Assembly: GCA_944989445.1 (NCBI GenBank)
Contig: CALYLW010000121.1
Location: 1-64,000, forward strand
Length of the DNA stretch: 64,000 bases
DNA from: Ampullaceana balthica
Taxonomy: Eukaryota; Mollusca; Gastropoda; Lymnaeidae
Direction of reading: 5' to 3'
Positions 9,986 to 21,272 of the stretch are shown one piece after another. Every line of letters starts with the position of its first letter. The stretch's first letter is position 1. Under the pieces are notes generated by a model. It was not told the origin of the DNA, ran no database searches, and was given only the letters and a program-made list of their open reading frames with translations. The position numbers and the translations under genes are program-made.

Positions 9986-11507
9986 CAGGGGTGCCCAGAT
10001 CTGTAGTAACCGACAGCCATTTTAAAAATACCAAAAACTGTTGAGAGCCGCATTAATGTTTTACAACCCCACTCAATTGAAAAATTGCTTTTGCGATTCA
10101 TATTTTAATTTATTTTTCTGTATTCGAGTTCAATTATTTAAATGTTTTAATTGGTTTAACACTAACCTTGTGTTAAAGAAGTATATTAGTTTGTCAAGTT
10201 ATAGGGAATAGTATGATTCACAAGGCTTAAACTCAATAAGTCAAAACACCATCTGAAGAATCTATCTTTTAATTGAAACATTAAGCCTTCAATACATAAT
10301 AATAACAACACTGTCCTTGCCATCCGATACATAACCATCCCTCTCGCATCTCTCTATTGACGTCATCTCCCCCACACTACGTCACACCAAGCATGTGTCA
10401 AAATAGTGCGCACCGGCGCAACAGCCTAACATTAACATTCCCAAAGCGGGAAAACCCCATTAAACTATAATATTTTCCCTACAGCGTTACAGTTACACAC
10501 TTTATGAATAGAAACACACTTCACATAGAGTCATAATTATAGTAAATATTAATTATCATGAATCTGCTGAGAAACATTTGATTTTAATCTGGTTGGTAGC
10601 TAGTAGTTGCGGTAAAAGATTTTGTCAGAATAAAGGACATTTAGTACGAGCAATATTTTTAAAAAAATTCATAACTAGCTGCAGTTGAAGTGACACCTTT
10701 TTTGCTGAAAGCAGAATGTAGTGTCTGTAGCTGATACATTCCAGACTTTAACTCAGCAAGCTTGCTTTTCCTCAGTTTAGATAAAGCCACGATTATTTTC
10801 AACCCTTTGTTTCGGAAAAGATTTATTTTACACTTTCGTTTTTAAAAAAATCTATATATATAATTCTCTTTGTGGGACCATGTGAGACACCACGCAAGTA
10901 TGTGCAACCGAGCATACAAATGACCCTCGCAGGGGTCGACCAATGTATCGAGACCAACAATGGTCCTTGCGTTTCACTTGCATTGTTCCTTCACATATTA
11001 ACGTGAGATTCGTATTGTACTGGTTATCAGGTCAGCCTTATACGGGGAAGGGCCTGGGTTCAAGCCCCAGCGAAAACATTGGATTTTTTTAATTTGTAAA
11101 AATGTCTGCTTGTGCCCGTTCTTTTACCTCTATATTGCCAACATGGCTGACCCTCGCTAGGGTCGGCCAATCACAGTTTATGGTTGGCAAACTAATGTGG
11201 TAAAGGGTGATGGGCAGGTAGATAATCACAGTGCGAATGTCTCGAAACAAACAATGAGTCAGCAGTCCTTCCCCCAACCGACGTTCACTCGCGTTGCGTT
11301 GATTTCTTAGTGCTGTAGTTTGTGTCCGTTCGTTCTCCACTTTCTTTGCAGTCTCCATGAGCAAGTCTGCGGCGTATGATACGCCGCGGGGCGTCTAGTA
11401 TGATATATTTCAAAACGAAATGTTTTCATTTTATTAATTTTTCACGAGCTTCAATGTGAACACAGAAGAGCCACATGTGGCTCCCGAGCCGCGGTTTTGC
11501 CACATTG
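9986..11507. mobile_element. hAT-type DNA transposon, non-autonomous, host of a Helitron
   Basis: It is flanked by a perfect 8-bp duplication TAATAGTT (9978-9985 and 11508-11515), the hAT target-site length. The left end is CAGGGGTGCCCAGATCTG. The right end reads GAGCCACATGTGGCTCCCG...GCCACATTG, a decayed form of the expected inverse of CAGGGGTG. No transposase frame survives. The Helitron at 10851-11394 is inserted inside. Confidence 0.75.
10851..11394 (+). mobile_element. Small non-autonomous Helitron carrying a tRNA-like promoter
   Basis: The 5' end TCTATATATATAATTC is preceded by A. The 3' side has hairpin GCGGCGTA-TGA-TACGCCGC (about 11369-11387), the stretch GGGGCGT, and then CTAG before T (CTAGT 11395-11399). 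Taking CTAG as the terminus, the end lies within a few bases of 11398. Inside are a box-A-like TGGTTATCAGG (11021-11031) and a good box B GGTTCAAGCCC (11057-11067), spaced like a tRNA promoter. The 5' and 3' sequences differ from Helitrons 1-3, so this is another family. No coding capacity. Confidence 0.7.
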
Positions 11508-11738
11508 TAATAGTTAATTATTCTGTTCTTAAAATAACATATTAATTTATAATTTGTGTTAGAGTAAACATAGATCAAGTTCCCAGCCCTGAGTAAAGGG
11601 CGTATGCAGGATGCTTACCCTAGTCGCCGCAAGATCACAATTTCTTAATCCTATAACTAGTTTTTTTAAATTAAAATTTTGAGCATCTAGAGCTAAGAGG
11701 TAAAAAATATAAAGTAATAATAATAAAAAAAACAACAT

Positions 11739-12314
11739 TTTAAACGCAATTTCCCTTGGGACAAATTGCGTTTATATATATGTCCGGCCTGTCTGTTCGA
11801 GCTTTGAACATCAACTCCCACTGAACCATACCAGATAGAGGGTTCGGATATTTTGCAAATATGTTAAGGAGGTCCCAGGGATGTGCAAAGGCCAACAAAA
11901 TTGTTGAAAAGGTTTACTGGATTTCCTGGAAAATCCAAAAAACAAATTCCCAAAATGATATCAGTATTTTGTCAATTTATCGCCAACCATAACATCTATC
12001 GAGTTGAAACAAACGCCAAACGATAGATAATAATATTTAGAACAATGTTGGATAAGGAATTTTTGAAAAATCTTTTTTCGTTTGTAATTTTAGCAGCAAT
12101 TTGTAGATATCAATTGTTTTGTTTAGTTTCAGAATTATTGATTTGAAATGACTTTTAATGTAATCTAGAATGATAGTTAATGGGGTTATCCCACTTTGTG
12201 AATGCTGTTAGACTGTTGCGCGGTTGGCATTATATTGACACATTCTTGGTGTGACTCTAAAATGATTTCCCTTGAAAAAAAAAGGGAAATTCTTTTTTGG
12301 AAATTGCGTTTAAA
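11739..12314. mobile_element. TTAA-flanked MITE with 16-bp perfect TIRs
   Basis: TTTAAACGCAATTTCC (11739-11754) is exactly inverted at 12299-12314. TTAA lies at each end (11740-11743 and 12310-12313), which fits a piggyBac-type target duplication. AAATTGCGTTT at 11763-11773 forms a further subterminal inverted repeat. A minus-strand copy runs off the window end (about 63480-64000). No coding capacity. Assignment to piggyBac is inference from TTAA only. Confidence 0.65.
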
Positions 12315-13885
12315 TACTCTTTCGAGTTTTTATTACTTGTTTTCCTGTACGGTTAAGTGAATTTATTATGGCACTTAAGATACTTCTTTATGCGGACACT
12401 ATTTCAGTCCCAGATATATTTTAACCCACAAACTGTGGCACACTATCATAATGTAACGTGGGAGCTTTTGAGAGCTTTTTGAGTGTCTTTTGACCGTGTT
12501 TTTACCGGCCAATTTTGTCGGCCATCACAGTATAAAACGAAAACATTGGAAGATCTATTTGGACAAACATATTTCGAGGGCTAAACATTTGAAATAGACC
12601 TGTTTAACTTTATTAACGAATTATTGGCCGCCGCTCAAGATATGCAAATGTGGAGATCTTTGTCTGTTGTTGTTTCCATGCGCACAACCGCAACGGTCAC
12701 GTGCCTGATGGTGATGATGATATAGCTGGAGCGTCCCCAGAATTAAAAAAAAATGGATCCCATTCAAATTTATTACGCAAGTTCATTCTGACTTATATAT
12801 GGTTTCTGTGCAATTTTTGTTTAAGTTCAAAAGGCTGTCAAAATATATCATAATACGTAAAATGTAGTGACAAATAATTTTTAAAAATATGTTTGCATTG
12901 AACGATTTGTAGACCAGATCTTAGAGCCATCGTGTGGAGCACGTTGCGATTAATTCTGCTTAAATTTATTACATGGTTGTGATTCTCTCAAATGTTTTGT
13001 ATTAATTTCTAAGGCTTGAAGTTTAAAATTATATGTGTCTGTAACTGACTTTAATTTTCGAGAGCACCCTACTTTTTAAGGACTCATTGAAAATATATTT
13101 AATTGATTTAATATTATTATCGCTTTGATATCTTTTTGAAATGGGTAGAAGATAATTGCGCTATTTATTGATCTTATCCACTCTTCTACGATATAATTAC
13201 CATGTAATCAAAGATAATTATTATTTCAAAATCCATTGTGCAAAAAATTTACTCTAGTTAAAACAGCTGCAGGCTTTTCCTGGAGAAATAGATTGAAACC
13301 GTAGTAATATTCATTTATGGTGCAATATGATAAGAAAATACAATTTGATAATTTCACACATTTGCTGCAACAATATTCTTTTTTCATACATGATTTAGTC
13401 TCAAAATAATGTATATTTGCATTTGCATCTTACCAACACTTTTGGTCAATTGGTCATCATATTATGCGAGTCACCACAATTAAAATATTTTTAGGTGAGC
13501 ACCAAGAAAAGACAGCAATTAAGTTTTCTTCTCGCAGTGGCTAAATATGAGATGGTTAATTGAGTTGAAAACAGAAAGTAGCACTAGTGGTTTACCGCAG
13601 CTGTAATGTGAGCAGTGTGCTTGACGACAAATAAAATAAAAATTGTAGAAAAGCGTTTTGTTTTCTATTTAAGTCTTTTGAGTATTACTATATATATTTA
13701 TACTTTTACTTCTCGGTTTAAACAACAAATTAGACTGCCTTTTAACATTACGCTAAATCTGTTATAAGATAATGGCTATTAATTTGTTCGTAAATGGTAT
13801 TTTTGCTTATCAGTAACTATGAGTCCGGATATGAGAGGGCAGTAAATCTGAAGTACAGAAATAGCTACACTACAGTAGCATATGT
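12315..13885. other. AT-rich intergenic DNA, possible upstream region of the GPCR gene
   Basis: No exon could be supported. A short hydrophobic open stretch near 12610-12732 was considered as a transmembrane exon but has no convincing splice sites or family match. Confidence 0.45.
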
Positions 13886-14000
<115 letters not shown>

Positions 14001-14023
14001 TAATAACATAAATTTAAAAAAAA

Positions 14024-14966
14024 CGTAAAAAAACTAGTTTTAGACTATAAATCCTTTATGTACGAGACGTAACGAAACAATTAAACAAAATAATTCGCAA
14101 TGTCACGTCTGTAGTGTCTGTCCGTGACGCTACTAAATTTAGAAAGCAGCGCACCAAATTACTGCACCAATGCATCAAAAGGTGTGCACATTAAAGATGC
14201 TCTGTAAAAAATATTATATGACGTCATTGCTTTAGCTCATATTTTAATTTTGGAAAAGGGGTCAATGTAAAAAGAGGATTTGATGATAGTTAGTTATAAA
14301 ATCAAAAAACAAAGGGGGTGCCGTAGGCGCACTACAACCCTTATTATAAAATACTTTGTGTACATTTCAGAAAGTTTAATATTCCGTATTTATCAAACAA
14401 GGACAAGTTAGTTAGGCTTTTGAAAAAGGTCGGCGCCGTAGGCGCCCTAAAAAGTGCATTTTTCAAAATAAACAGATTATATCTGAAAACTTCCGTCCTT
14501 TTTGACGGGTGATACGCTAGTGTTCATTATAATACGAAGCGCAAGAGCATCCAAAAATACAAAATTGTAGTTATGCCTCGTAAAACGTGTTTAATATAAT
14601 GCGCACCGATCAGGAATATGTTTATAAAAAGCGTTGTCAATAAAATACGCACCTTATTGCGCGACAATAATATTCAATATATTATGTTCAATATAATACG
14701 CACCGGGACGCTCTTTCTCAAAAAATTAACATGATACATAGAGATAAATATAATAATCTAAAAATTCAATAATTTAAATACAGTACATGCGATCGATCTG
14801 AAATTTTGATACATCGTTTTTTATTATCGGCACGAGTCTGCCTGCAAAATTTCAGTTCGCTAGCTTACGAGGAAGTGGGTTAAAAATCGATCCAAAGTTT
14901 CGGCGACAATCAAGCAAGCAAGGGTTCAAACAGACACCTCGAGTTAATATAAAGGATTTAAAAAAT
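14024..14966 (-). mobile_element. T-family repeat, copy T2
   Basis: Minus-strand copy. The 3' stem-loop end (TTTTAGACTATAAATCC) is at 14036-14053, the core GATCGATC module at about 14790-14880 and the 5' end (TTAATATAAAGGATTT) at about 14944-14961. It carries extra sequence containing ATAATACGCACC motifs. Bases 14521-14965 are repeated downstream in copy T3. Confidence 0.65.
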
Positions 14967-14984
14967 TCAAATGAAAAAAAACAA

Positions 14985-15488
14985 CCCATAAAAAACCAAG
15001 TTTTTGACTATAAATCCTTTACGTATGAGACGTAACTAAAAGAATGTTCATTATAACACGCAGCGCAAGACCATCCAAAAATACAAAATTGCAGTTGTGT
15101 CGTAAAACGTGTTTAATATAATGCGCACCGATCAGGAATATGTTTATAAAAAGTGCTGTCAATAAAATACGCACCTTATTGCGCGACAGAAAGGTTGTTC
15201 AATATAATACGCACCGCGACGCTCTATCTCAAAAAATAGCATGATACATAGGAATAAATAAAATAATCTAAAAAATCAATAATTTAATTACAGTACATGC
15301 GATCGATCTGAAATTTTGATACATTGTTTTTATTATCGGTACAAAACTGCCTGCAAAATTTCAACTCGCTGGCTTACGAGCAAGTGGGTTAAAAATCGAT
15401 CAAAAGTTTTGGCGACAAGGGAGGGCGGTCGGGCGGGTGGTCGGGCGGGCGGCCGCAGACACCACGAGTTAATATAAAGGATTTTAAA
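14985..15488 (-). mobile_element. T-family repeat, copy T3, tandem with T2
   Basis: Same element as T2 in the same orientation, offset by about 523 bp. The shared ~440-bp segment includes AAAATACAAAATTG, ATGCGCACCGATCAGG, AATACGCACCTTATTGCGCGACA and the GATCGATC core. The head-to-tail arrangement lies just upstream of the first visible GPCR exon. Confidence 0.7.
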
Positions 15489-15648
15489 AGGGGACGCTTT
15501 ATTTATTATTATTATTATATTTTTATAAACTTTTTTAAATATGTCGTTCCACGACATAATACACATCAGATGTTCTTATAAATTAAAATATTAATTTATG
15601 ATTGATAAACACTAATTTTATGGGGTTTTATGTGCCTTATTACAACAG

Positions 15649-18452
15649 ACCTGGCTCAGGCATCATCTGCCAACTGACCGGTGTCCTGACCCACTTCATG
15701 TGGCTGTGGATGTTTGCCTGGACCTTCATCTCCAGCTATCAGATGTTCCGGGTCTTCACGGCTCCTACCAGAAGTCAACCCAATTCCAGGCGGGAGGAAA
15801 ATAAACAGTTTGTGAAGAGAGTCGTGTGCTCTCTGATTGGTCCGACGGCCGTTGTCGTCACCGTCATTGCGTGGTCGCTGTGGTCATCAGATGGCGAAGT
15901 AATTGGATACGGGCGTGACGAATGTTATCTGGATTCTACTCTTGTTTTAGGTAATAATGTCTTTAAAATATGTTATTAGCGCATTCTATTCAAATTGTGT
16001 ACCAGAATTCAAAGAAAAGCTTACACGTAAGTTTTTAAATTATTATTACAACAGCAAAAGCTAATTAGATAGCCAAATTAAAGACAAAAACTAAAAACAA
16101 TTGATTAGATATATTGTCCAGAAATTATACATCTGTTTGTATTTTTAAATTAATACGATTTTGTTTTATAAAACTCTCTTTAGTCCTTTTACAGCGCTGT
16201 TACGATGATTAGCCAATATGGATAGAATTAACAATATATCTTCGCTGTCAGTAATATTCAGTCCATGCAGTCTTCCACTACGATGATTAGCGCTTAGTTA
16301 TATGTGTGAGAGACGTGTTGTTGTGCTTACATTGTATGAGAAGGCAATGACTTGACCGGGTATGAAACACGTGGTGTGTGAGGTGAACTGTAAGCGTGCC
16401 TGGTCAAGGACTGAGAGAATAGCTGGCTATAAATGTACGGTTCATGAGGCAACCGGAGGGGGATTGCAGTGGATGGCAGACGAGCTGCTTAGGTAGTTAA
16501 TTGCACAGTTGTTCACAGTGAATTGTATATAGTGATTAAAGACAGTTGTTAACCAGACCACAGTGTGTTAAAGCCTTGTCACTTGACCAGCCACAAGTTC
16601 TATTACAATATGAATTCATTATCAATACTTTCATTTGCACCGTAAACTAAATGTATTTAAATTTATATTTTCTCCAAACAGTTGTGTCCACGATAATACC
16701 AATGGCTTTTAGTACAGTCAGCAACATTATCTTCTTCATCATTACAACTGTAACAATCAGTAACATACGTCACTTGCAAGCTCCGATTTCTACCAAGAAC
16801 GACATCAAGAAACAATTGTTGATCTTTGCAAAGTTGTCCTCCATGACTGGAGCTTTTTGGATGTTTGCCATTGTGGCAGAGGCGGCGGACGTGGACACTT
16901 TAAGGTAAACGATATAATTTGATTAGGGTTTAATATAGAACTTTTCAACTGTTACTTAAAACAGTACAGGTTAGTAAGTATATGATGACGTATATTTTAA
17001 TGTATGCCTCACGTCTGTGGTTTCTAATCTTGATTATGTAGGTTGAGTAGAACGCTACAAAACAAACTCAATGCGGTGTTTCAAATTTTTTAAAAATATT
17101 CACTCTGAAAATTACTTTTCTTTTAATTAATTTTTTTTTAATGTTCCTATTCATGTTGCCTGTAAATTTGGGTCAATCGAAAAAAGGATTTAAACGTGAA
17201 GATAGTATAATCGGACATCTACACATTCTGATTTTTTTTCTCGAAAAGTAGTTTTGTCTTATTATATATTTCTCGTTGCCATTTGCATCGTGTTACAGTT
17301 CTATTGACAGTTGGAAAAAAGGAGTCGGGTTCATTTTGCAACCTTTAACACATGGTTATATGTTCATTCGGCTGTTACCTCAGTAAATTTAAAGAGAATT
17401 AGAATAAAAACTACATTTGCAATAATGATTATTTGTATTTCGACAGTCACAAATGCTATAAAAATTAAGTGAATATGATATAGAGAAATAATTAAGTCAT
17501 CATTTAAAAAAAAATTTCCAGTTAAGTTTGTTGAATGTTAATTAATGTTTTATAAAACACATGGGAATTTAGACTTTGAAAATATAATCAGCGCTGTTCT
17601 TGTAATATGTCTATGAATTCCTTTAAAGTGTACTATTCTTGTCCGCAAATTTAAGGAAATAAAAAGAAAATTTTGATTTCCTCATAGAATGCGCGTTTTA
17701 ATTTGTTGGACGTTTGAAATCACGATTAGAGAACACTATCATTTTCTAAACAGCTCTCTGTGGATTGACACAAGACCAAGTCCTTCGACTGCACTTCTCT
17801 GAGTCGGCGTCACCAAAATTGTGGTGCATTCTTCCGAAACTTTTGAGAGAGTGTGAAAAGAATTATTTTTTTTAATTTGAAGATTTTTCAATTTGATGAC
17901 GTTTTTTAACATGATTATGCAATGAGCATGCTGGTTAAGCATGGATAGTATAAACGCTATAGAAAAAATCATTCATCATCATCATCTTAATGTCCACAAT
18001 AAAATAAATGCGATTATCACCGCGCTACTGTCGTAAGTAATAACTGTTGCTCTTCGAAATTGCAGACGAACTAATGATACTGAAAGAAGAGAAAAGAGAT
18101 CTCTAATTAATTAAAACGTTTTCTTTAAAAATCGATTTATTTGATGGAGTTTTGGATATTGAAAATTTGGTTACGTTTTTAGACATTCTGTGTTCAACAA
18201 ACATGATTTTCGATAATCTTCTACACACGTTTTTAAAATTATCGTCGCTCATGTTGAATAATGAAATATTGTGGGTTCCAGCAATCCATATAAAAATCTT
18301 CAATTACTTATTCTTTATATTTTCAGGTTCATTTCCATAGTTCTAAACGGGTTTCAAGGCGTTTTCATCTTCATATCCTACATCTGTAGCAAGAGAGTTC
18401 TTAAGCTGTATAAAAAACATTCGAAGAGCCCACCTAAAGAACTTGGGGGAAG
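15649..18452 (+). CDS. Class B (secretin/adhesion/Methuselah-like) GPCR, partial, TM3-TM7
   Basis: Three exons join in frame. Exon 1 is 15649-15950 (acceptor ...TACAACAG, donor GTAATA). Exon 2 is 16681-16904 (acceptor CTCCAAACAG, donor GTAAAC). Exon 3 is 18327-18452 (acceptor TATTTTCAG, donor GTAATA). Phases 1 and 2 match across the two introns. Exon 1 encodes TM3 (THFMWLWMFAWTFISSYQMF) and TM4, plus an extracellular loop with a Cys (DECYLD) that can pair with the Cys before TM3 (IICQLTG). Exon 2 encodes TM5 (IIPMAFSTVSNIIFFIITTV) and TM6 (SSMTGAFWMFAIVAEA). Exon 3 encodes TM7 (LNGFQGVFIFISYICSKRV), the most family-typical motif. It is a plasma-membrane receptor presumably coupling to G proteins; the ligand is unknown. 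The extracellular domain and TM1-2 are not seen in the 7 kb upstream. The next exon may start after the acceptor at 19313, where the frame reads Arg-Ile-stop. It could be a real gene or a decayed copy; no stop or frameshift is seen in these exons. Confidence 0.75.
16199..16609 (+). mobile_element. Possible solo LTR in GPCR intron 1
   Basis: A ~410-bp block starts TGTTACGATGATTAG and ends TTCTATTACA, so it has TG...CA ends. It contains a TATA-like GGCTATAAATG near 16425 and is less AT-rich than the flanks. TACGATGATTAGC recurs at about 16278-16292. No target duplication or retroviral-type genes are visible, so this is tentative. Confidence 0.35.
16905..18326 (+). other. GPCR intron 2
   Basis: 1.4 kb of AT-rich sequence between in-phase splice sites, with a short CAT triplet run near 17969-17983. 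No element or RNA gene recognised. Confidence 0.6.
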
Positions 18453-18681
18453 GTAATACAACCACAACTATCTCAGTGGTAGCTAATAAAGCAAAACTTT
18501 GAGATAATTGCAAAGATAAAAAATCGGGTTGACTTGACAATGTTTTTTCCTTTAATTTTTAAAAAAAATAATATAATCAAATGGATAAGCCGCTTGCACT
18601 CACTTTAATTTTTATACCAGGTAAGCCAATGTTATTTCGATGAACCTAAAAATTACCTTCAATAAATGGTCCTTGACATTG

Positions 18682-18785
18682 TTTTGAGGCAGAAGGATAC
18701 AGTGTTTACACACAAATTTGAGGCAGAAGAATAAAGTGTTAACACACAAATTTGAGGCAGAAGAATCAAGTGTTAACGCACACAT
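18682..18785 (+). repeat. ~37-bp tandem repeat, three copies
   Basis: The phrase TTGAGGCAGAAG followed by GTGTTWACRCACA recurs three times with few changes. Confidence 0.8.
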
Positions 18786-18912
18786 AATAATTTGTTTGCA
18801 TGAGTTTGCATTTTGTAAAGCTATTTTATCTTGAGCTACACTTATTTTGAAATATAAATAAAGAAATATATTTTTCAAGGGTCACTATCATCCAATATAA
18901 TTCTTTATTAAT

Positions 18913-19057
18913 AGTTCAAATGGTTTTTAAAAAGCAAACATTTCCATATGCATTTTATGCGGACAGTCTCAGTCTTTCAAGGGTCACTATCATCCGACTG
19001 AGAGTGTCCGCATAAAATACATATGGAAATGTTTGCTTTTTAAAAACCATTTGAACT
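18913..19057. repeat. Near-perfect hairpin, 62-bp arms
   Basis: 18913-18974 is inverted at 18996-19057 with only two mismatches and a 21-bp loop. The loop sequence (TTTCAAGGGTCACTATCATCC) also occurs at about 18874-18894 just before the hairpin, which suggests an inverted duplication made by template switching. An RNA from either strand would fold into a long hairpin. No element termini are recognised. Confidence 0.85.
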
Positions 19058-19500
19058 ATTTAAAAAAAATATGAAATATGAAATATTATTTATATCTCGA
19101 TTTTTTCGATTTGATTTATCGTCTCCTTCCCTTCCTATCTCATTGAACTTCTCTCTGTCTAATTACCCTTTCTTCTGATTTGTTCCTCTACCTACAATCG
19201 TATTCTAGCCTTTACTAAGATATGTAATGAAACAGTAGTTGAACTACTTATTTTTATGCTTCAAAGCAACGGAAATCTCTATCATTATGCAATCGCAACA
19301 TTTTTATTTTCAGGATTTAAAAACCGCACTCAAGACTCAAGACACAACCTTTCAAAATATTATTTATATAAATACAATGTTACTTTTTTTATCGATGAAC
19401 GAGTCATCCACGTGATTATATGTTTATTTAAATTATAAAGTTTTGTATTTAATTAAAATAATTCAAATAATTCTCAACTCTTTCCTCAGACTTTGATATG
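19058..19500. other. AT-rich DNA, possible GPCR 3' region
   Basis: It contains the candidate splice acceptor TTTATTTTCAG ending at 19313. Otherwise nothing is recognised. Confidence 0.4.
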
Positions 19501-19508
19501 CTCTATAT

Positions 19509-19821
19509 CAGGGATCGCGAAACCATGGCTCCCGAGCCATATGTGGCTCTTTTGATGGCTGCATCCAGCTCTCAGAAAAATGTTCAATTATTTTTACAAA
19601 ACTCGTTTATTCAGAATCCTTTGATCTACATATCAATTGCATATAAAAACAGCATAAAAAATTCAGAGACACAATTATTGCAGTTTTAGTGTTGAAATTA
19701 CAAAAAAACACACATTTACTTTCATTTTTGGTTTTAAACATAATGTATGGCTCTTACAAAATTACTTTTCAAAATATGTGGTGTTTATGGCTCTCTCAGA
19801 CAAAAGGTTTCCCGACCCCTG
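19509..19821. mobile_element. hAT MITE with perfect 8-bp target duplication
   Basis: CTCTATAT flanks both sides (19501-19508 and 19822-19829). Ends are CAGGGATCGCGAAACC and GGTTTCCCGACCCCTG, imperfect inverses. The subterminal GGCTC/GAGCC phrases are typical of small hAT elements. 313 bp; the open frame inside is not a gene. Confidence 0.9.
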
Positions 19822-19829
19822 CTCTATAT

Positions 19830-20689
19830 AATTAACCATTTTATTCTTCTTCTTCTTCTTATTATTATTAGTTTCATTATATTCAAATGTTAAAATTATT
19901 TATTGCATGTTGATGAATACATAGAATTTAAATGTTCTATTACTAAAAGTGCTACTATCAAATATAATCATAATTAAAAATATTTATCTTCCCACAATTT
20001 AATGAAGCTTTCACTAATATTACAATTCTATTTTAACGACTTTTTCTTGTTTTTTTTTATGCCCTTAATTTTCATTAAGATAAGTCATAAAATGTATTAT
20101 AGTTAATTTAAAAAAAATACTTTAACAATTTATGAAAGCAATTACTATAACTGTCTCAAATAGGTCTAAAATATACCAGACTTTTTTCCTTTTTTCCTAT
20201 TTTATTTCAACAAAATAACACAATGTAAGAATGTTTTATCCACAAAAATGTCCTGGCCTTATATATATCGCACAAACAGGAAATATTGTTAATTAGAAAC
20301 AATTGAAATGATTATCAATAAAATTAATAAAATGTATCGTGTGTTTTAGTTATTTCTTTTTTTCCGTTCCATTATTATCAAGAACTTATCTCTGCAAAAT
20401 TATTTAACGTAAATTAAAGAAATTTTAATTTATAATTTTATTATTAAAATTTTAATAATGGCAAATAAAAAATGGCTCAATTGCTTAGCCAAAGTTATTT
20501 TAGATAACTTATTTTTTTCTTCATATAGATGAAATATGAATCTATTTCTTCTTACCTTTTACGGGACATTTGTTTTTCAATGATAAACCTTGATAAACCT
20601 TTCACTTTTATAAAGTTTGATAAACCTTGCACTTTTATAGTCATTAAGGTGTGGTATAATAATATTTCAAGGACTTGTGTTAAAATATG
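19830..20689. other. AT-rich intergenic DNA
   Basis: Includes a short CTT run near 19845-19860. No gene recognised. Confidence 0.5.
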
Positions 20690-20982
20690 CAGTATTTTGA
20701 TACACTTAGGTTTACCCTATTGTTTCAAGGTTCATCATTTAACTAATAGCTTTACTTTTGTCAATATTGTATATTCTCCAGTAATGAATTTTGCAACTCA
20801 ATTTTGAATTTGTTCTAGTTTATTTGTTTTCTTTGTTGATAATTGCCATACAGAAGATGCTTATTCTAGCACTGGTATCACTAAATTAAAATAGCATTTT
20901 ATTTTTTAAAATTACAATTGTAAAAATTTCTATTTATAAAGCCTATGGTTTTGATTGATTTTTTAAGGACATAGATAGAAGT
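20690..20982 (-). pseudogene. LINE-A fragment, strongly decayed
   Basis: Minus-strand nucleotide similarity to the RT C-terminal part of LINE-A at about 51010-51270, with shared phrases such as TATTCTCCAGTAATGAAT, TTTTGAATTTGTT and TTTATAAAGCCTA. Frames are destroyed. Confidence 0.65.
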
Positions 20983-21272
20983 TCCGTGTTGGTCGAGTGG
21001 CAGCGCACTGGACTGTCGTACCGATGGTCACGGGTTCGAATCCGTGTGAAGGCAAGGGCTTGTTCCCGGGGCCTAGGGCGTCCCTGAGTCACCCCGCTCC
21101 GAATGGGTACCTAACTACAAGTAGTTAAGCGGCTGGGTAATTCGTGGAACCCCACAAAGCCGTGGCCTGTGAATGCGTCATCACTTGCCAACAGATCATC
21201 TGTCATGGTCTGTGGACGCAACTATCTTCTGCATAGAAGGAGCGTCTGTATAGATAAGATAAGATAAGATAA
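20983..21272 (+). mobile_element. tRNA-derived SINE with LINE-A tail
   Basis: The Pol III promoter has box A TGGTCGAGTGG at 20990-21000 and box B GGTTCGAATCC at 21033-21043. A tRNA-unrelated body follows. The 3' end reads CTTCTGCATAGAAGGAGCG and then GATAA repeats. That end matches the 3' end of LINE-A at 59250-59305 (CTTCTGTATAGAAGGAGCG plus GATAA repeats), so LINE-A is the likely source of its reverse transcriptase. The tRNA part is not a functional tRNA gene: no anticodon-arm context or CCA-proximal stem is seen. Confidence 0.85.

Noticed and set aside
12610..12735. Hydrophobic open stretch as a missing TM exon of the GPCR
   Set aside because: No matching splice sites or receptor motif; length and composition could be chance.
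20983..21060. Functional tRNA gene
   Set aside because: Box A and box B are present but the sequence runs into a SINE body with a LINE-A tail, and no complete cloverleaf was supported.
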